DNA of 64,000 nucleotides, from positions 28,897,001 to 28,961,000 of the forward strand of contig NC_092673.1 in the NCBI RefSeq assembly GCF_964355755.1. The letters run 5' to 3'. This stretch comes from Antedon mediterranea. Taxonomy: Eukaryota; Echinodermata; Crinoidea; Comatulida; Antedonidae. Each line of letters begins with the position of its first letter. Within the stretch, counting starts at the first letter, position 1. Positions 24,501 to 35,326 of the stretch are shown piece by piece. The position numbers and the translations under genes were made by a program. Under the pieces are notes generated by a model. The model was not told where the DNA came from. It worked only from the letters and a program-made list of their open reading frames with translations, and searched no databases.

Positions 24501-25788
24501 GTTGATAAGCAAAGTCTTGAAAGTGAAGGAGATTTTGTAATCGTGCCTCCCTCTTCAGTCGAGCAATTAAAAGTAGAAGAAGCTCAGTATACCACTAAAT
24601 ACCGCAATGGTCGCAAACAGCAAAATAGAAGAGGGAAGATCAAGGCTAAAATGGTATCAAGTCCTCAAACTGTTAGAAAACTTCTTCATTCAAGTTCTAA
24701 AAGATCGAAAAAAACTGCCTCAACAAAAGTTAAAAAGCCTGAAGATGGAGTCAGTGGACCAGAAACATCAAAACCAATGGAAAAAGTTCAGAGCGTAATT
24801 GGTAAAATTAATAAGTTAAAACGTGGGGCAACAAGGAAGTCAAGAAGATACCGGTTGAGTCAAATATTCGTTGAAGAGCCAAATAACTCCACTTGTTTGG
24901 AACATGTAACCAACTCTACCATCACACCAGTACCAGAAGATCCAGAGGACTTCAGCAAAGACCCTAAGAAAATACAGAGAAAGTCAGTGATGTCTATGCT
25001 CTTGCAAGGAGAGCTACCGCCAAGCTTTGCCTTTTCAGAAATTGCTGTTCAACCACGATTTGACCTGGAAGTACAAGTCCAGCATAAGATATCTGAATGT
25101 CCAGTTAGATGTCTTGTACAATCAAGGTTAGTATACAAGTACATGTTGAATTGTTTATACCATATGACAGCGTCAAGTGCCAGTTGGATTGGGTATGGAA
25201 TTTGGGAGAAATAAGAGGATGGGATTATACTTGAGAAAGTCAGTAAGCTTTATATACTGATTTTGCATTGTATCTGTATTGTAGTATTAGTGGGACACAA
25301 GATGCAGCAGTTGTTAGCTGTGCTGGCTATTTTGGAGATGATGAGGCAGCCTTGAGGTGGACATGTCATGCCAGAGAGGTATTATTTAATAAACAATTCA
25401 TATAATACCAATCTAGTGTTTTCAGTGGCTCCTTCAAAGTAATATTTCCTAGTGTATAGAGACCTTTTTATTTAGAAACAAGTTATATCATGTCAATTTA
25501 TTGTGCGCCTGCAGGGAAGTTGGGATGTGATCTTCGATTTATTCCTTATCATGGGTTTGATGGTTTCTAAGTTCAGGCGACAACTGATAACACATTAATG
25601 CATAGGCCGTAGGTCATCAAAATCTCCCCAATATATGGGTCAGAACTCATTGTGTATTGAAAGTCCATGAAGACAAGTTAAATAATATCCTTACAGTTTA
25701 TTGTATTCACTGTTTTTAAACTTATAGTATTAATTTATTGTTTTTTCAGAATGTATGGATACAAGTACCTATTGAGCCCATCCTGTAA
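18516..25788 (+). CDS. WD40 propeller of LRRK (ROCO kinase) type, C-terminal exons, with a giant insert
   Basis: Exons 18516-18607, 18891-18988, 19953-20064, 21416-21549, 22017-22215, 22677-25126, 25285-25378, 25750-25788 (stop TAA) join in phase to about 1,070 codons. The first exon has a real acceptor (ACTAATAAC branch-like, TTTTGCTAG), so it is not the 5' end. Blade motifs in order: AWLGIVDAE, SDIVLLGTLSWYLYAYS, LYAGLANGTLAIVE, IWCGCGNSVSIL, GVWITIRNSSAFGLWDVKT, VWVGTADGHLIIYNI, then after the insert VVSCAGYFGDDEAALRW and a short tail. This order fits the LRRK2 propeller (WLGCG, VGTADGKLAIFED, MWGGCGTKI, EVWDKKTEKL, WIGTGGGHILLLDL); JIP3/4 and ARHGEF10 propellers are related alternatives. 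No ROC, COR or kinase exon is visible upstream. Confidence 0.7.
18616..18741 (-). mobile_element. CArG MITE copy 7 (reverse)
   Basis: TA-flanked, AGCTCTGTTTATACTATC to TAGTATAGACAGAGT. Starts 8 bases after the 5' splice site of the first WD40 exon. Contains CCATATATGG and CCATATTTGG. Confidence 0.85.
18989..19952 (+). other. Intron of the WD40 gene containing a 0.66 kb palindromic element
   Basis: Mostly occupied by the inverted-repeat element at 19212-19876. Confidence 0.5.
19212..19876. mobile_element. Inverted-repeat element, GCCCCATA ends
   Basis: Left end GCCCCATAACAAAAAG, right end CTTTTTGCTATGGGGC. The interior is dense in CTATTAATAG-like words (ATAGATA, CTATTA, TAATAG) that repeat in both orientations, so it can fold extensively. 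Flanking GTA on both sides (with one extra base at the right) may be the target duplication. No transposase is encoded; a MITE-like element. Confidence 0.6.
20206..21128. mobile_element. PIF/Harbinger-like MITE, family A copy 1 (917 bp, TAA duplication)
   Basis: Long terminal inverted repeats starting CGCCCGTATTCTTAAACCGG and ending with the complement, flanked by TAA at 20206-20208 and 21126-21128. Arms contain several GTTCGA/TCGAAC subrepeats. Three-base TWA duplications are the signature of PIF/Harbinger transposition. No transposase ORF. Near-identical copy at 56643-57557. It fills most of the intron between WD40 exons 3 and 4. Confidence 0.85.
21872..21985 (+). mobile_element. CArG MITE copy 8 (3' end lost)
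   Basis: AAGCTCTGTCTACACTATC start after TA; right end stops at TTGATAGTGTAGACAT without the GAGCTT terminus. Lies about 30 bases before the acceptor of WD40 exon 5. Confidence 0.75.
22259..22370 (-). mobile_element. Probable LINE 3' end with (TTTGAA)n tail
   Basis: Begins with TGAATTTGAATTTGAATTTC, followed by TTTATTTAGTAATCAAGG; in reverse this reads as a 3' end with a short tandem tail, like the 10.9 kb LINE. Confidence 0.4.
22677..25126 (+). other. 2.45 kb exon: disordered insert with three peptide repeats inside the propeller
   Basis: The exon opens with a propeller strand (RVTALLPYHDTVWVG) and closes with another (VQVQHKISECPVRCLV); about 750 codons between are acidic, Ser-rich and low-complexity. 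Three in-frame repeats: seven 9-residue units of RGF..S.DS type (22971-23159), five 7-residue YDxLEEN-type units (23448-23552), five 7-residue units ending in DR/NR (24153-24257). Near the end a Lys/Arg-rich segment (about 24600-24860) resembles a basic nuclear or lipid-binding patch. Insertion between blades preserves both flanks, so it probably loops out of the propeller. Confidence 0.75.
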
Positions 25789-26024
25789 CCCCCCCCCCCC
25801 CCCACCAGAATTACTTAGATATAGAGCAAAGAAGGAATTGTTTATTTACTCTATGATACAAATACCTACAGAGCCAATTGTGTGATCACCGCCCACAGTG
25901 CCAGCAAAAGGAGCTGACCTATTGTCAGTATAGTGACCAAGTGTTTATATTAAATTGTACATGAAAAACTAAAAGTAGACCTACGCGAATTGTTGATGTT
26001 GTGCCAAAGATCATTTATTTAAGT

Positions 26025-26030
26025 AATAAA
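26025..26030 (+). promoter_or_regulatory. Candidate polyadenylation signal of the WD40 gene
   Basis: AATAAA about 240 bases after the stop codon, followed by a GGAAAAAAAT stretch. Confidence 0.4.
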
Positions 26031-26189
26031 GGAAAAAAATATGTTTATCATGTAATATAAATAATAAGAGAATTAATATGAATCAAACGATAAAGATTAA
26101 TAAAAATGTCATAGAGTTTGTCTATACAATAATCAGGATAATATGTACTGTAATTTGCATGGATTTTGTGTGATGATTTTATTTAATAA

Positions 26190-26520
26190 GTAATCATTGG
26201 TGGATTCAATATCAATAATTAGTAATCGCATTTTCATTGGTCAATTCATAATGAATAATTAGTAATCTCATTTTCATTTGAATAATTAGTAATCACATTT
26301 TCATTGGTCAATTCACAATAAATAATTATTAATCTTATTTTATTTGGTCAATTCATAATGAATAATTAGTAATCTCATTTTCATTTGAATAATTGGTAAT
26401 CACATTTTCATTGGTTAATTCACAAGAAATAATTATTAATCTCATTTTCATTGGTCAATTCATAATGAATAATTAGTAACTTTATTTTCAATTGGTCAAT
26501 TCATAATGAATAATTCATGA
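26190..26520. repeat. AT-rich tandem repeat, about 40-bp units
   Basis: Repeats AATAATTAGTAATC, CATTTTCATTGGTCAATTC and CATAATG, alternating with a shorter unit that lacks the GGTCAATTC part; about eight imperfect copies. Confidence 0.75.
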
Positions 26521-26864
26521 ATCTCATATTAAAACTACAGCATTGGTAAATTAAAAAGCATCTTTAATATTCTTTCCATTATTGAAAATATGTTTTATTT
26601 ATTAAAATCTGCAACAAGTAAATAATAAAAGCATTAATTATTGACTTAATTATTTAGACTTAAATCACCTTAAATCACTACCTCAAATTATGGGATAGTT
26701 TTAACCATGTCTTTTTAACTATATCATTGTTGTAAGAACCATAATATTCTTATGTATAAGCTTTCATTTAGACATATATGTAAAATTATTCAATGTTAAG
26801 ATGAATATACAAATTAGGAAAGTAATGTTATATGTACAATATATATTTGCATGATAAAGCCTTG

Positions 26865-26935
26865 TCTGTCAGGAGTCGGACCTGCAACTCTCTTTTACAA
26901 GGGCGAGCACCTCAGCAATTAGACCAGAATGAATC
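26865..26935 (-). other. tRNA-like Pol III promoter segment (SINE head or tRNA relic)
   Basis: On the minus strand an A box TGGTCTAATTG (26926-26916) fits TRGYNNARNNG exactly and, about 33 bases on, a B box GGTCCGACTCC (26882-26872) differs at one position from the consensus. The acceptor stem does not pair, so it is not a working tRNA; a tRNA-derived SINE or degenerate tRNA is more likely. Confidence 0.4.
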
Positions 26936-27577
26936 TTAATGGTATAACACAATGTAGCATATGTACTGTATGTGTATAAAAATAATTTCTACAATATGAA
27001 GATAGCTTAAATGAGACAATATGTGTCTAGTGCCAATCATGTCACTAGCTGGACAGCATGAAATTATTTGATTCATCAATGGATTGAACCAAGCCGACTG
27101 CATCACCAGCACCGATAATTACGCTTTACCTCCGGTGCCACATGTTTATGTTTTTACCTATTTGTACAATGTCTTGCCAAATAATCAGCAAAATAAGAAA
27201 ACTAGAAAGCTGATGATGTTGTTTTGTTTACATAAACCTTCCCAAATTTTGGTGCTGTTTATTTTTATAATTAGACAATTTTAGGTTTATTTTGAATATC
27301 AGAAAGTATGCATTTTGTGTTTCATTGTTTCCAAGAAAAATATGTAAAGAAATGTTTTGTTTTAATTTTATTCTATCTACATTTTTAATAAAAGTTATTT
27401 AAATGTTTATTGCTTAAATTTATTTCCTATATTTATAATCCAGAATACTTTTATACCATCCTAACAATATTAAGTCCATGGCTTTAACCCTCAATATATG
27501 CAAGCATAAGTTCACACTAAAATCAATTTTGAGTAAAGGCTTCAGTATCAACACCCCTGGTTTAGCATTCTTAAGGG

Positions 27578-28230
27578 GCCCTCGAATGCTGGGTAGTTAC
27601 AGTGAGGCTGCTCATGTTCTAGGTCCCCTTACACTCTGGGGCCCCTGGTTTAGCACTTCTAATGACCCTTAAACGCTGGGTAGTTACACTGAGGCTGCTC
27701 ATGTTCTAGGTCCCCTTACACTCTGGGGCCCCTGGTTTAGCACTTCTAATGACCCTTAAACGCTGGGTAGTTGCACTGAAGCTGCTCATGTTCTAGGTCC
27801 CCTTACACTCTGGCGCCCCTGGTTTAGAACTTCTAATGACCCTTAAACGCTGGGTAGTTGCACTGAGGCTGCTCATGTTCTAGGTCCCCTTACACTCTGG
27901 GCCCCTGGTTTAGCACTTCTAATGACCCTTAAACGCTGGGTAGTTGCACTGAGGCTGCTCATGTTCTAGGTCCCCTTACACTCTGGGGCCCCTGGTTTAG
28001 CACTTCTAATGACCCTTAAACGCTGGGTAGTGTCACTGAGGCTGCTCATGTTCTAGGTCCCCTTACACTCTGGCGCCCCTGGTTTAGAACTTCTAATGAC
28101 CCTTAAACGCTGGGTAGTTGCACTGAGGCTGCTCATGTTCTAGGTCCCCTTACACTCTGGGGCCCCTGGTTTAGCACTTCTAATGACCCTTAAACGCTGG
28201 GTAGTTGCACTGAGGCTGCTCATGCCCTGA
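27578..28230. repeat. 87-bp minisatellite, about 7-8 copies
   Basis: Unit contains CGCTGGGTAGTTGCACTGAG, CTGCTCATGTTCTAGGTC, CCTTACACTCTGG and CCCCTGGTTTAGCA. Spacing of ACGCTGGG measures 87, 87 and 86 bp. GC-richer than its surroundings. It abuts the 26-bp array and shares its TGGTTTAGC word, suggesting one grew from the other. Confidence 0.9.
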
Positions 28231-28235
28231 GCCAC

Positions 28236-28587
28236 TTGGTTTAGCCAGTGAATGTTCATAGCTGGTTTAGCCAGTGAATGTTCATAGCTGGTTTAGCCAG
28301 TGAATGTTCATAGCTGGTTTAGCCAGTGAATGTTCATAGCTGGTTTAGCCAGTGAATGTTCATAGCTGGTTTAGCCAGTGAATGTTCATAGCTGGTTTAG
28401 CCAGTGAATGTTCATAGCTGGTTTAGCCAGTGAATGTTCATAGCTGGTTTAGCCAGTGAATGTTCATAGCTGGTTTAGCCAGTGAATGTTCATAGCTGGT
28501 TTAGCCAGTGAATGTTCATAGCTGGTTTAGCCAGTGAATGTTCATAGCTGGTTTAGCCAGTGAATGTTCATAGCTGGTTTAGCCACT
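28236..28587. repeat. 26-bp minisatellite, about 13 near-identical copies
   Basis: Unit CTGGTTTAGCCAG plus TGAATGTTCATAG. Copies are almost invariant. The first half is a hairpin (CTGG-TTTAG-CCAG) and GAATGTTC is nearly palindromic. The array ends about 11 bases beyond the DUSP19 stop codon, so it sits in that gene's 3' UTR. Confidence 0.95.
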
Positions 28588-28597
28588 GCTCCTCTCT

Positions 28598-29957
28598 CTA
28601 AACTTTGGTTTTCTGATCGTCCTGTAAAATGTCCAATTGTTTCATAAACCCGTCATTGGGCCGTAGGCTTGGTCGCAATGTTCTTAGCTTTGATAATTCT
28701 TGTTTGACATCAACACCTTCAGTGCGTATCAGGTAGGCAAGTATCACTGTACATGATCGAGACACTCCAGCATTGCAGTGGACTAACGTACAACCATCCT
28801 TCCTGCCTTCATCTATGAACTCAATACATTCATCCAAGCAACTAGGGGGGAAACAAAATTTGATTAAAATATTTTTTTTGTGCAAGGTATTATTACATTT
28901 TGAGACTTTTGAGCAGTTAATTATTTTAGGAGGGCATGGCAGCCAAGGCATGGCTTTACTTATCATTCTTGCTTTACTTGTCATTCATGCCTTCATGCAA
29001 GGCAATCTAATAACAGCAGGATGCTGAGCTCCGGAGATCAAAGGGTTTATATGTGGCTGCGACACAATCAGTACCATGCCCCTTAACACAGACACAGTGC
29101 CGCTGAACATAGTACAGTACTGTTGGTTTCTTTCGCAACCAGACATAAGATCAAAAGACTGTTACGAGTTCCTACATTCGCAACGCGAGCTCAGTGTCTT
29201 GTTAGATTGTCTTGCTTCATGTTATTTGTATTCCTGTTTATAAAAACATGTCATTATTATGTTGTGTCAATGAGGGCTGTGACACCCCAATATATTTCTG
29301 AGCAATACCTTGTAAGATCCGTTTCTGGTAAATCCAAAAGCTCTACATGTTTGTATACAAACACATCAGGAAATATGTTTTGTACACCAGTAGCTGTGTT
29401 CAAAATATGCGTAATGCCATGCTCTTCCAAAAGATCCAATCGATGTGCTACATCCTGGCTACCTAGAAAAGAAAACATTTTAAATCAAAATGCTTCCTGC
29501 CAAAAGAATGGAATTTGATAATTAGTTTATAAAGAAATAATTATTCAAGGAAAGCATAGCTTTGCATGAAATAAAATTAAAAAGTATAGCCAACATGTAA
29601 TGATTTGTGGGCATCAACCACCATAAATAGTTTGAAGGACAAAATCAAATCTGTTGATGGTAATTGGGTCCAATGGTAGTTGGTGCTTATTAGTATCTCT
29701 AAACATAATTATTTTAAACATTTACTTAGATATAACCCAGGTCGAACTTCCAGAACCTGTATGTCGGGTTTAGAATCTACTACAAAGAAACAGCCCCCTC
29801 CACCGCATGCTCCTTTGTCACTTCCTCCTCTCGTCGCATCAAATTGTCCAGCTTCATTTCTTCTTTCTGTAAACGTTTGACCATTAACTGTAATGACCTT
29901 TGTGCTAACTGGCTTCAGTGATCTCTTGGATGATGCCAACTGCTCTTGCAAACTCAT
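28598..29957 (-). CDS. DUSP19: Dual-specificity phosphatase 19 orthologue
   Basis: Three exons on the minus strand: 29957-29726 (ATG, MSLQEQLA), 29462-29309, 28841-28598 (stop TAG); phases join and give 209 codons, against 217 in human DUSP19. The N-terminus has the family's pattern KVITVNGQ, a GGGGCFFV glycine run, then LEVRPGLYLSSQDVAHRLD, ITHILNTATGVQN and LLDLPETDL. The active site HCNAGVSRS (Cys about residue 151, Arg about 157) is the HCx5R signature, with Asp in the DLPETD general-acid loop, so activity is expected. Vertebrate DUSP19 (SKRP1) modulates JNK signalling by acting on the MKK7 module. An upstream in-frame ATG at 30005 exists, but a splice acceptor just before MSLQ makes the shorter start preferable. 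5' noncoding exons not located. Confidence 0.92.
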
Positions 29958-31011
29958 TGTTAACAAAAATTGTGAAAAACCTGGCGAAAAATAATGAGGA
30001 AACAAGCAACATAAAAAGGAATACAGGAATAAATCATAATTATTTAAATTACTACCAGATCATCCTGTTCATCCTGATGTGTGTCCAGGTTGGTTTGGCC
30101 CTCGTGTGGTCCCCTACTAAAATTAATTAGTTTAAAACCAATTGTTATTGCTTCAAAAATATGCAACTCAAAGTTAAAAGAATAAAATCTCTTGCATGCA
30201 AGAAGTTGCAACAACCCGGTAACTAGAGAGGGCGGTATTTGAGCAGGAAGGTACGGTGTGTAAGAAAAGTCCATTGATTCAGAAAATTTAGGCGAAAATT
30301 ACAAAATTAAAACAATCAATTTGTGTTATAACTGAAAGTGACTGATGTTTTTTGTAACACCTTTAATAACGTGATAATCTTGGGCTTGGTATAGTTGTAG
30401 TATCTACAAATTAAACAAAATGTAAGTGATTTTATCTTAACTTTTGATAAGGTGGTATTTCGCGGGAGTTGGGATTGGCAGGCTGGAGGTTTCATGATGA
30501 GCTCTCCTCGCGGTGTGCAGTCGCCGGGTGGTAACTACTGCTGTGGTTGGTTGCGGTGGTTTATGCTGTTAAATGTGGAAAACGATGAGGCTAGCCTTGA
30601 TTTCTGTTGTATCTTACGTGAAATTCGTGTCGGTTTTATGTACATTTATCTGATTTCTATTTATCTTACCTTTTTGTGACTTCTTAATGTCCTCTTAACT
30701 GCAACTCTTCTGTTGTTCGTTGGCTCTATCTGCCCTCCTTCTTGGTTGGACCTTTGCCGTGTGTACCTCTCAGCTGTGGTGGTAGGATCTGTGCTCTTCT
30801 TATATCATGGGATCAAAATGAAATGATGTCAGAGACACTACTAGAACTAGGGAATAGTTAGGTCGTTTGTTGTTGATATATGATTGTGTGATTGAAAAAA
30901 ATGTACCTTCCCGCCGTCCATGGCCGGATGGTGGTACCTTATTGTTTTTTTCCCTTTTGAAACACCGTGAAATAAAATGATGTTTACAAAAAATGTTGCA
31001 TTTTATAGAAA
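29958..31011. promoter_or_regulatory. Divergent intergenic region between DUSP19 and CSNK2B
   Basis: About 1 kb between the two start codons, which must hold both promoters and 5' UTRs. A more GC-rich block at about 30455-30560 and a segment at 30740-30990 (CCCGCCGTCCATGGCC, AATAAAATG) look unlike the AT-rich background; the second resembles a retroelement 3' end. No TATA box could be assigned. Confidence 0.4.
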
Positions 31012-33476
31012 ATGAGTAGTTCAGAAGAGGTTTCATGGATTTCCTGGTTCTGTGGTTTACGAGGAAATGAATTCTTCTGTGAAGTAAGTGATAATCTTAT
31101 AATTTTATTTTGTTATTTGCGAACTGTTAGTATTGTACTTTCTTTATTAATATTATTATATTGTATGTTCCCTGTTTCCTAAATTCTGAATCCACCAATC
31201 CACAATTAATATGTTTAGCATAATTTATGATATTTTTTTTTCTTTTAGGTTGATGAAGATTATATTCAAGATAAGTTTAACCTAACAGGACTTAATGAAC
31301 AAGTTCCACATTACAGACAAGCTTTAGATATGATATTAGACTTAGAACCAGGTATTTGTAATCAAATATAAACCTGTCTTTTCTTAGTATGTCATTAGCA
31401 TCGATAAAGTCATCATCATCAACCCAATTTTAATCTCATTAAACTAAAGAGCTTCAAAAACAAAAATGTTGTCATCAAAAAATGTAGGTCATCGCTGGTA
31501 GGATTTTATGATATACAAATACATTCTAACATTTTTATTTGGATTTTTGTTTTGCATGCATAGCATATCTAGAAAATCTATTTTTATTAATATATCACAT
31601 GCATTAGCGTTACAATGGTTGTGTCACTATAATTGCTAATTGAAATTGGATAATGTACTTCATACTTGATAAATTTGAGTATCTTTTTTTGTAATAATGA
31701 AATGTTCTGTTTTGTTAAGATGATGAACTAGAAGAGAATCCGAATCAGAGTGATTTGATAGAACAGGCAGCAGAGATGTTATATGGACTCATACACTCCA
31801 GATTTATAATGACAAATAGGGGTATTGCATTAATGGTGAGCTCAGGGCAGTGTTTACCTCCATCTTAGATAAATAACTAGTAGAAGCCCCAGGAGGGTGA
31901 GGGTTCTAGTACTACTGGATATTAATATTACATGCTGTATTAAAAACTTAGCTTAAAACTCTATCTACACTGTCAAACTAGTTTGGAAAAAAAAGTGTGA
32001 TGTGCTTAAATAGGGTAGTGATATACCCATATATGGTAGTGATATGACATCACCATGCCCATATAACGGTACATCACATTTTTTGTTGCATAATATTTTG
32101 ATTGTGTAGACTGAGCTTTAAACTTGACACCTTCTGAACTGAATACAAAATGTCTTAGCTTAATTGGGGTGTCAGGGTTCTATGTTGGAGTGCTGTATTA
32201 AACATGACGTTTCTTTCGTTTATTCATAAATATAATGTATTTGGCGCCCGAGTAAATACTTACTAATCAAAGTAGGAAAACTTCAGTACATGTATGGCAC
32301 TTTATAAATTAAAAATTATAAACAAATAGATGAATATGTAAAGTAAAATAGATAGATCATTATAGTATTCTTTCTTGATCATTTTAAAGCTTGAAAAGTA
32401 TCAACAGGGTGATTTCGGCCATTGTCCACGGGTATATTGTGAAAATCAGCCAGTCCTCCCAATAGGTATGTATATTACAAAACATCATAGAGTAATTTTG
32501 GTCATTGTCCAAAGGTAAAGTAATGTCAGGTGGAAAGTCATAGCTTGTTATCTAATATAATTTTATTGTAATTAAGGCACTTTTTAGGCTGCTCTTTTAT
32601 AGCTAATATAATACCACTACCAAATTAAATCTCTGTCTACACTATTAAACTGTTTTGACAAAACAAGTGTGGTATGCCCAAATATGGTAGTGATATGACA
32701 TCATCATATCTATGATGATGACACATTTTTTTGTCACAAAGTTTGATAGTGCAGACAGAGCTTTAGAAAACATTGTTGTTGTATAGTAATTGGTGAATAT
32801 TCTTATATATCTAAAATTAGAATATAAAAAAAACAATATTCGTAAAATGTTATTGGTTATGTTTTCAGGTTTATCGGACGTGCCAGGCGAGGCTATGGTG
32901 AAACTTTACTGTCCAAAATGTCAAGATGTTTACACACCTAAATCATCTCGTCACCACCACACAGACGGTGCTTATTTTGGTACCGGCTTCCCACACATGT
33001 TGTTTATGGTTCATCCCGAGTATCGCCCTAAAAGACCAGCTAACCAGTTTGTGCCCAGGTATGTGTCACACCTAGGGGTGTAAATAGGTACCAAATATTT
33101 ACCTCCAATAGATTACTGTCCAAAACTGTAAAATTATAATTTGCACTATTTCAAAATTTTGTATCAACCAGCTCTGATCCCACTTGGACACAATGTAAGA
33201 CCATTGTAATTAATTTGACCAATCACAATGTGATGGGTCATCCAAAATGTTGCTTGTGATTGGTCAACTCATTTGTGTTGCACCGCGTTGAAATGGGAAC
33301 CAAGATTTACGGAACTAGAAAATTCACATTTTAGAAATTTACACAACTTTGTTATTTTTTCACTTTTCAGACTTTACGGTTTTAAAATCCACCCACTCGC
33401 ATATGAATACCAGTATCAGGCAGCATCACGTAACCGATACACATTTCCCCGTACGTCTGGTGGTCACAAGAAATGA
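31012..33476 (+). CDS. CSNK2B: Casein kinase II (CK2) regulatory subunit beta
   Basis: Six exons: 31012-31083, 31249-31351, 31720-31835, 32390-32465, 32869-33058, 33371-33476; all AG/GT, total 220 codons (human 215). Start [18 protein letters not shown] with the autophosphorylation serines is nearly invariant in animals. The acidic loop is [14 protein letters not shown]; the zinc-binding cysteines are in CPRVYCENQ and [10 protein letters not shown]; the dimer and CK2-alpha-contact region [16 protein letters not shown] and [11 protein letters not shown] is intact. CK2 beta dimerises and assembles with two alpha subunits into the constitutive Ser/Thr kinase. The end ([16 protein letters not shown]) departs from the vertebrate tail after the conserved [12 protein letters not shown] segment; tails vary among animals. 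Confidence 0.97.
31956..32118 (+). mobile_element. CArG MITE copy 9
   Basis: AAACTCTATCTACACTGTC to ATTGTGTAGACTGAGCTT with TA at both ends; degenerate CArG units. In CSNK2B intron 3. Confidence 0.75.
32628..32763 (+). mobile_element. CArG MITE copy 10
   Basis: TA-flanked, AATCTCTGTCTACACTATT to GATAGTGCAGACAGAGCTT; one perfect CCAAATATGG, palindromic box degraded. In CSNK2B intron 4. Confidence 0.85.
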
Positions 33477-35326
33477 ACAATGTACGCACGTCATCAAACA
33501 TTGCGCAACTTGCGTCCGAACAAGTTGACTGAAAGCATTCCTTGAATGTGTACACCACTTCACAGTTACTTGTATATCCACCATATTATTAATTTATGTT
33601 GATTTATTCATATATATATATATACATAAATTATGTTAAAATGTATGTGTTTTTTTTTTTTAAAGAGCATGGCTTTGGTATTGTTTTGGTGAATTTAGAA
33701 ATAACTAACATGCAATAGTGTTATACGTAAAAACCAAAAAAGATATTTCAGTTGAGTTTAGTAATAAATCGTCCAAAAAATTTTATTATAACATTTCAAA
33801 ATATTACTTTACTGTTTAAATATGTTCATAAACTAGGATTATATTTAGGCAAACCACTTTTTTTTTGCCTTTATCTGCGACAACGGAAAGTAGTGGAAAA
33901 ATACAAATACGTTAAAATAGATACCAGAAATACTTTTAGAAATACTAAAATGTTGGTATGTATTTTGTTTACTTTGAGGGTAATCTTGATTAAATTAGGT
34001 CACATGCCATATCAGTTTATAAGCATTTATTTACATATTGCTTGTGGTAGCTATGGTTTTGTATTTGATTTTTGTATTTTTTATATTACACTAAATTTTT
34101 AGAAATATCAAGGAAACAAAAGAAATATCAATTATTTTAAAAATGTACGAAACTTAAAAAAAAGAAGAACTGTTTATTTCCTTAGATTTTTAATCGTTGA
34201 CACCTGTGATTATTCCAGGTGGTACAATGTAAAATTTCCTGTTTGACAAAATATTACTATTTCACAGGCTAAAATGTTTCCTTTAGTAACAAAAATCATG
34301 TGATTTCTTATTTATTATTGTTAATATTAAGTTGTTTCTAACTAAACATTTTTTTCCTTATATGGCGTAATAAACTACAAAAAGGCCAATACAATCCACA
34401 TTTTGTGCTTAACTGTTGATATACTATAAGCTGTATATAAAACTTGTTGCATTTTATATACTGTACATTGGGAGTCTTGAATGGCCTCTGATTATAGATG
34501 AGTGTTGATTTGTTGACCATGTGGTCTACAGGGCTACCAATAAATAAATCTTACTGTAGGTCACTTAAATACCATAAATAAAAAAAACATATTTATAATG
34601 GTTTAATGAGTGTACAATGTTCAATGTTTTTTTGTATGTTATTAAGAAAGTACTCAACTGAATAGATATTGGGTAGAATTTCCATAAATACTGGCAATTA
34701 GTATAGCAAGAGACATGGTTTAGGTGTAGAGTTCCGTTCACTGATACAGTGTTACCTTGCAATAAATGTATCTAACAAAACAATTGTACAATAGAATTTG
34801 TATTAAGTGCTCAAGTTTTTTTGACAAAAATACAATAAATAAATCAAATTAAACTCAACTAAAACTTTAATTTATATGTAAAAAAAACATGAAAAGGCAT
34901 ATTTTTCATTGATTATAGCAAAATACAGTAATTTACTTTTTTTTCCCAATAATTATGCAATACGGTTTACAAGATAAATGAAGTATTAGCAAGAACAAGA
35001 AATGTTGATCATGATTAGTGCTGCTAGAATACCAACATTTACTCAAATCTTCATAAGAATTTAGGATCTAAATAACCTTTAATTTTTGTTCAATTATAAG
35101 AAAAGATATAATAGTACATTCAATATTGAGATTTTGTTCCTATAATACTTTTTGTTGACAACACAAATGTAATGTGCCCAAATATGGTAGTGATATGACA
35201 TCATCGTATCCACATATATGGGCACATCACATTTTTTTTATAGTTTGGACAGAGCTTAACACTTTTAGAAGGAAGGAAAGCAAGGAAACATTAAGTATGA
35301 CATTATAAAGAGTCTTTCATTTTTGT
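33477..35326. other. Convergent 3' region between CSNK2B and PIN1
   Basis: Holds the 3' UTRs of both genes. AATAAA at 33763-33768 is a candidate CSNK2B end. A truncated CArG MITE lies at 35150-35256, about 70 bases from the PIN1 stop codon. Nothing else recognised. Confidence 0.5.
35150..35256 (+). mobile_element. CArG MITE copy 11 (5' truncated)
   Basis: Begins inside the element at TTTGTTGACAACAC and ends TTTGGACAGAGCTT. One perfect CCAAATATGG is present. Probably in the PIN1 3' UTR. Confidence 0.75.

Larger units (their letters stand above)
25789..27570. other. 3' UTR of the WD40 gene and intergenic spacer
   Basis: Starts with a C-run (about 25789-25803), has AATAAA at 26025-26030 as a candidate 3' end, an AT-rich tandem region (26190-26520) and a tRNA-like promoter segment (26865-26935). 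No gene recognised; it separates + and - strand genes that converge here. Confidence 0.5.

Noticed and set aside
28236-28587. Regular direct repeats that could suggest a CRISPR array
   Set aside because: No variable spacers; it is a pure tandem repeat in animal DNA.
29958-30274. 76-codon minus frame upstream of DUSP19 as an N-terminal extension
   Set aside because: Not in continuous frame with the DUSP19 exon and unlike the family N-terminus; more likely 5' UTR or intron.
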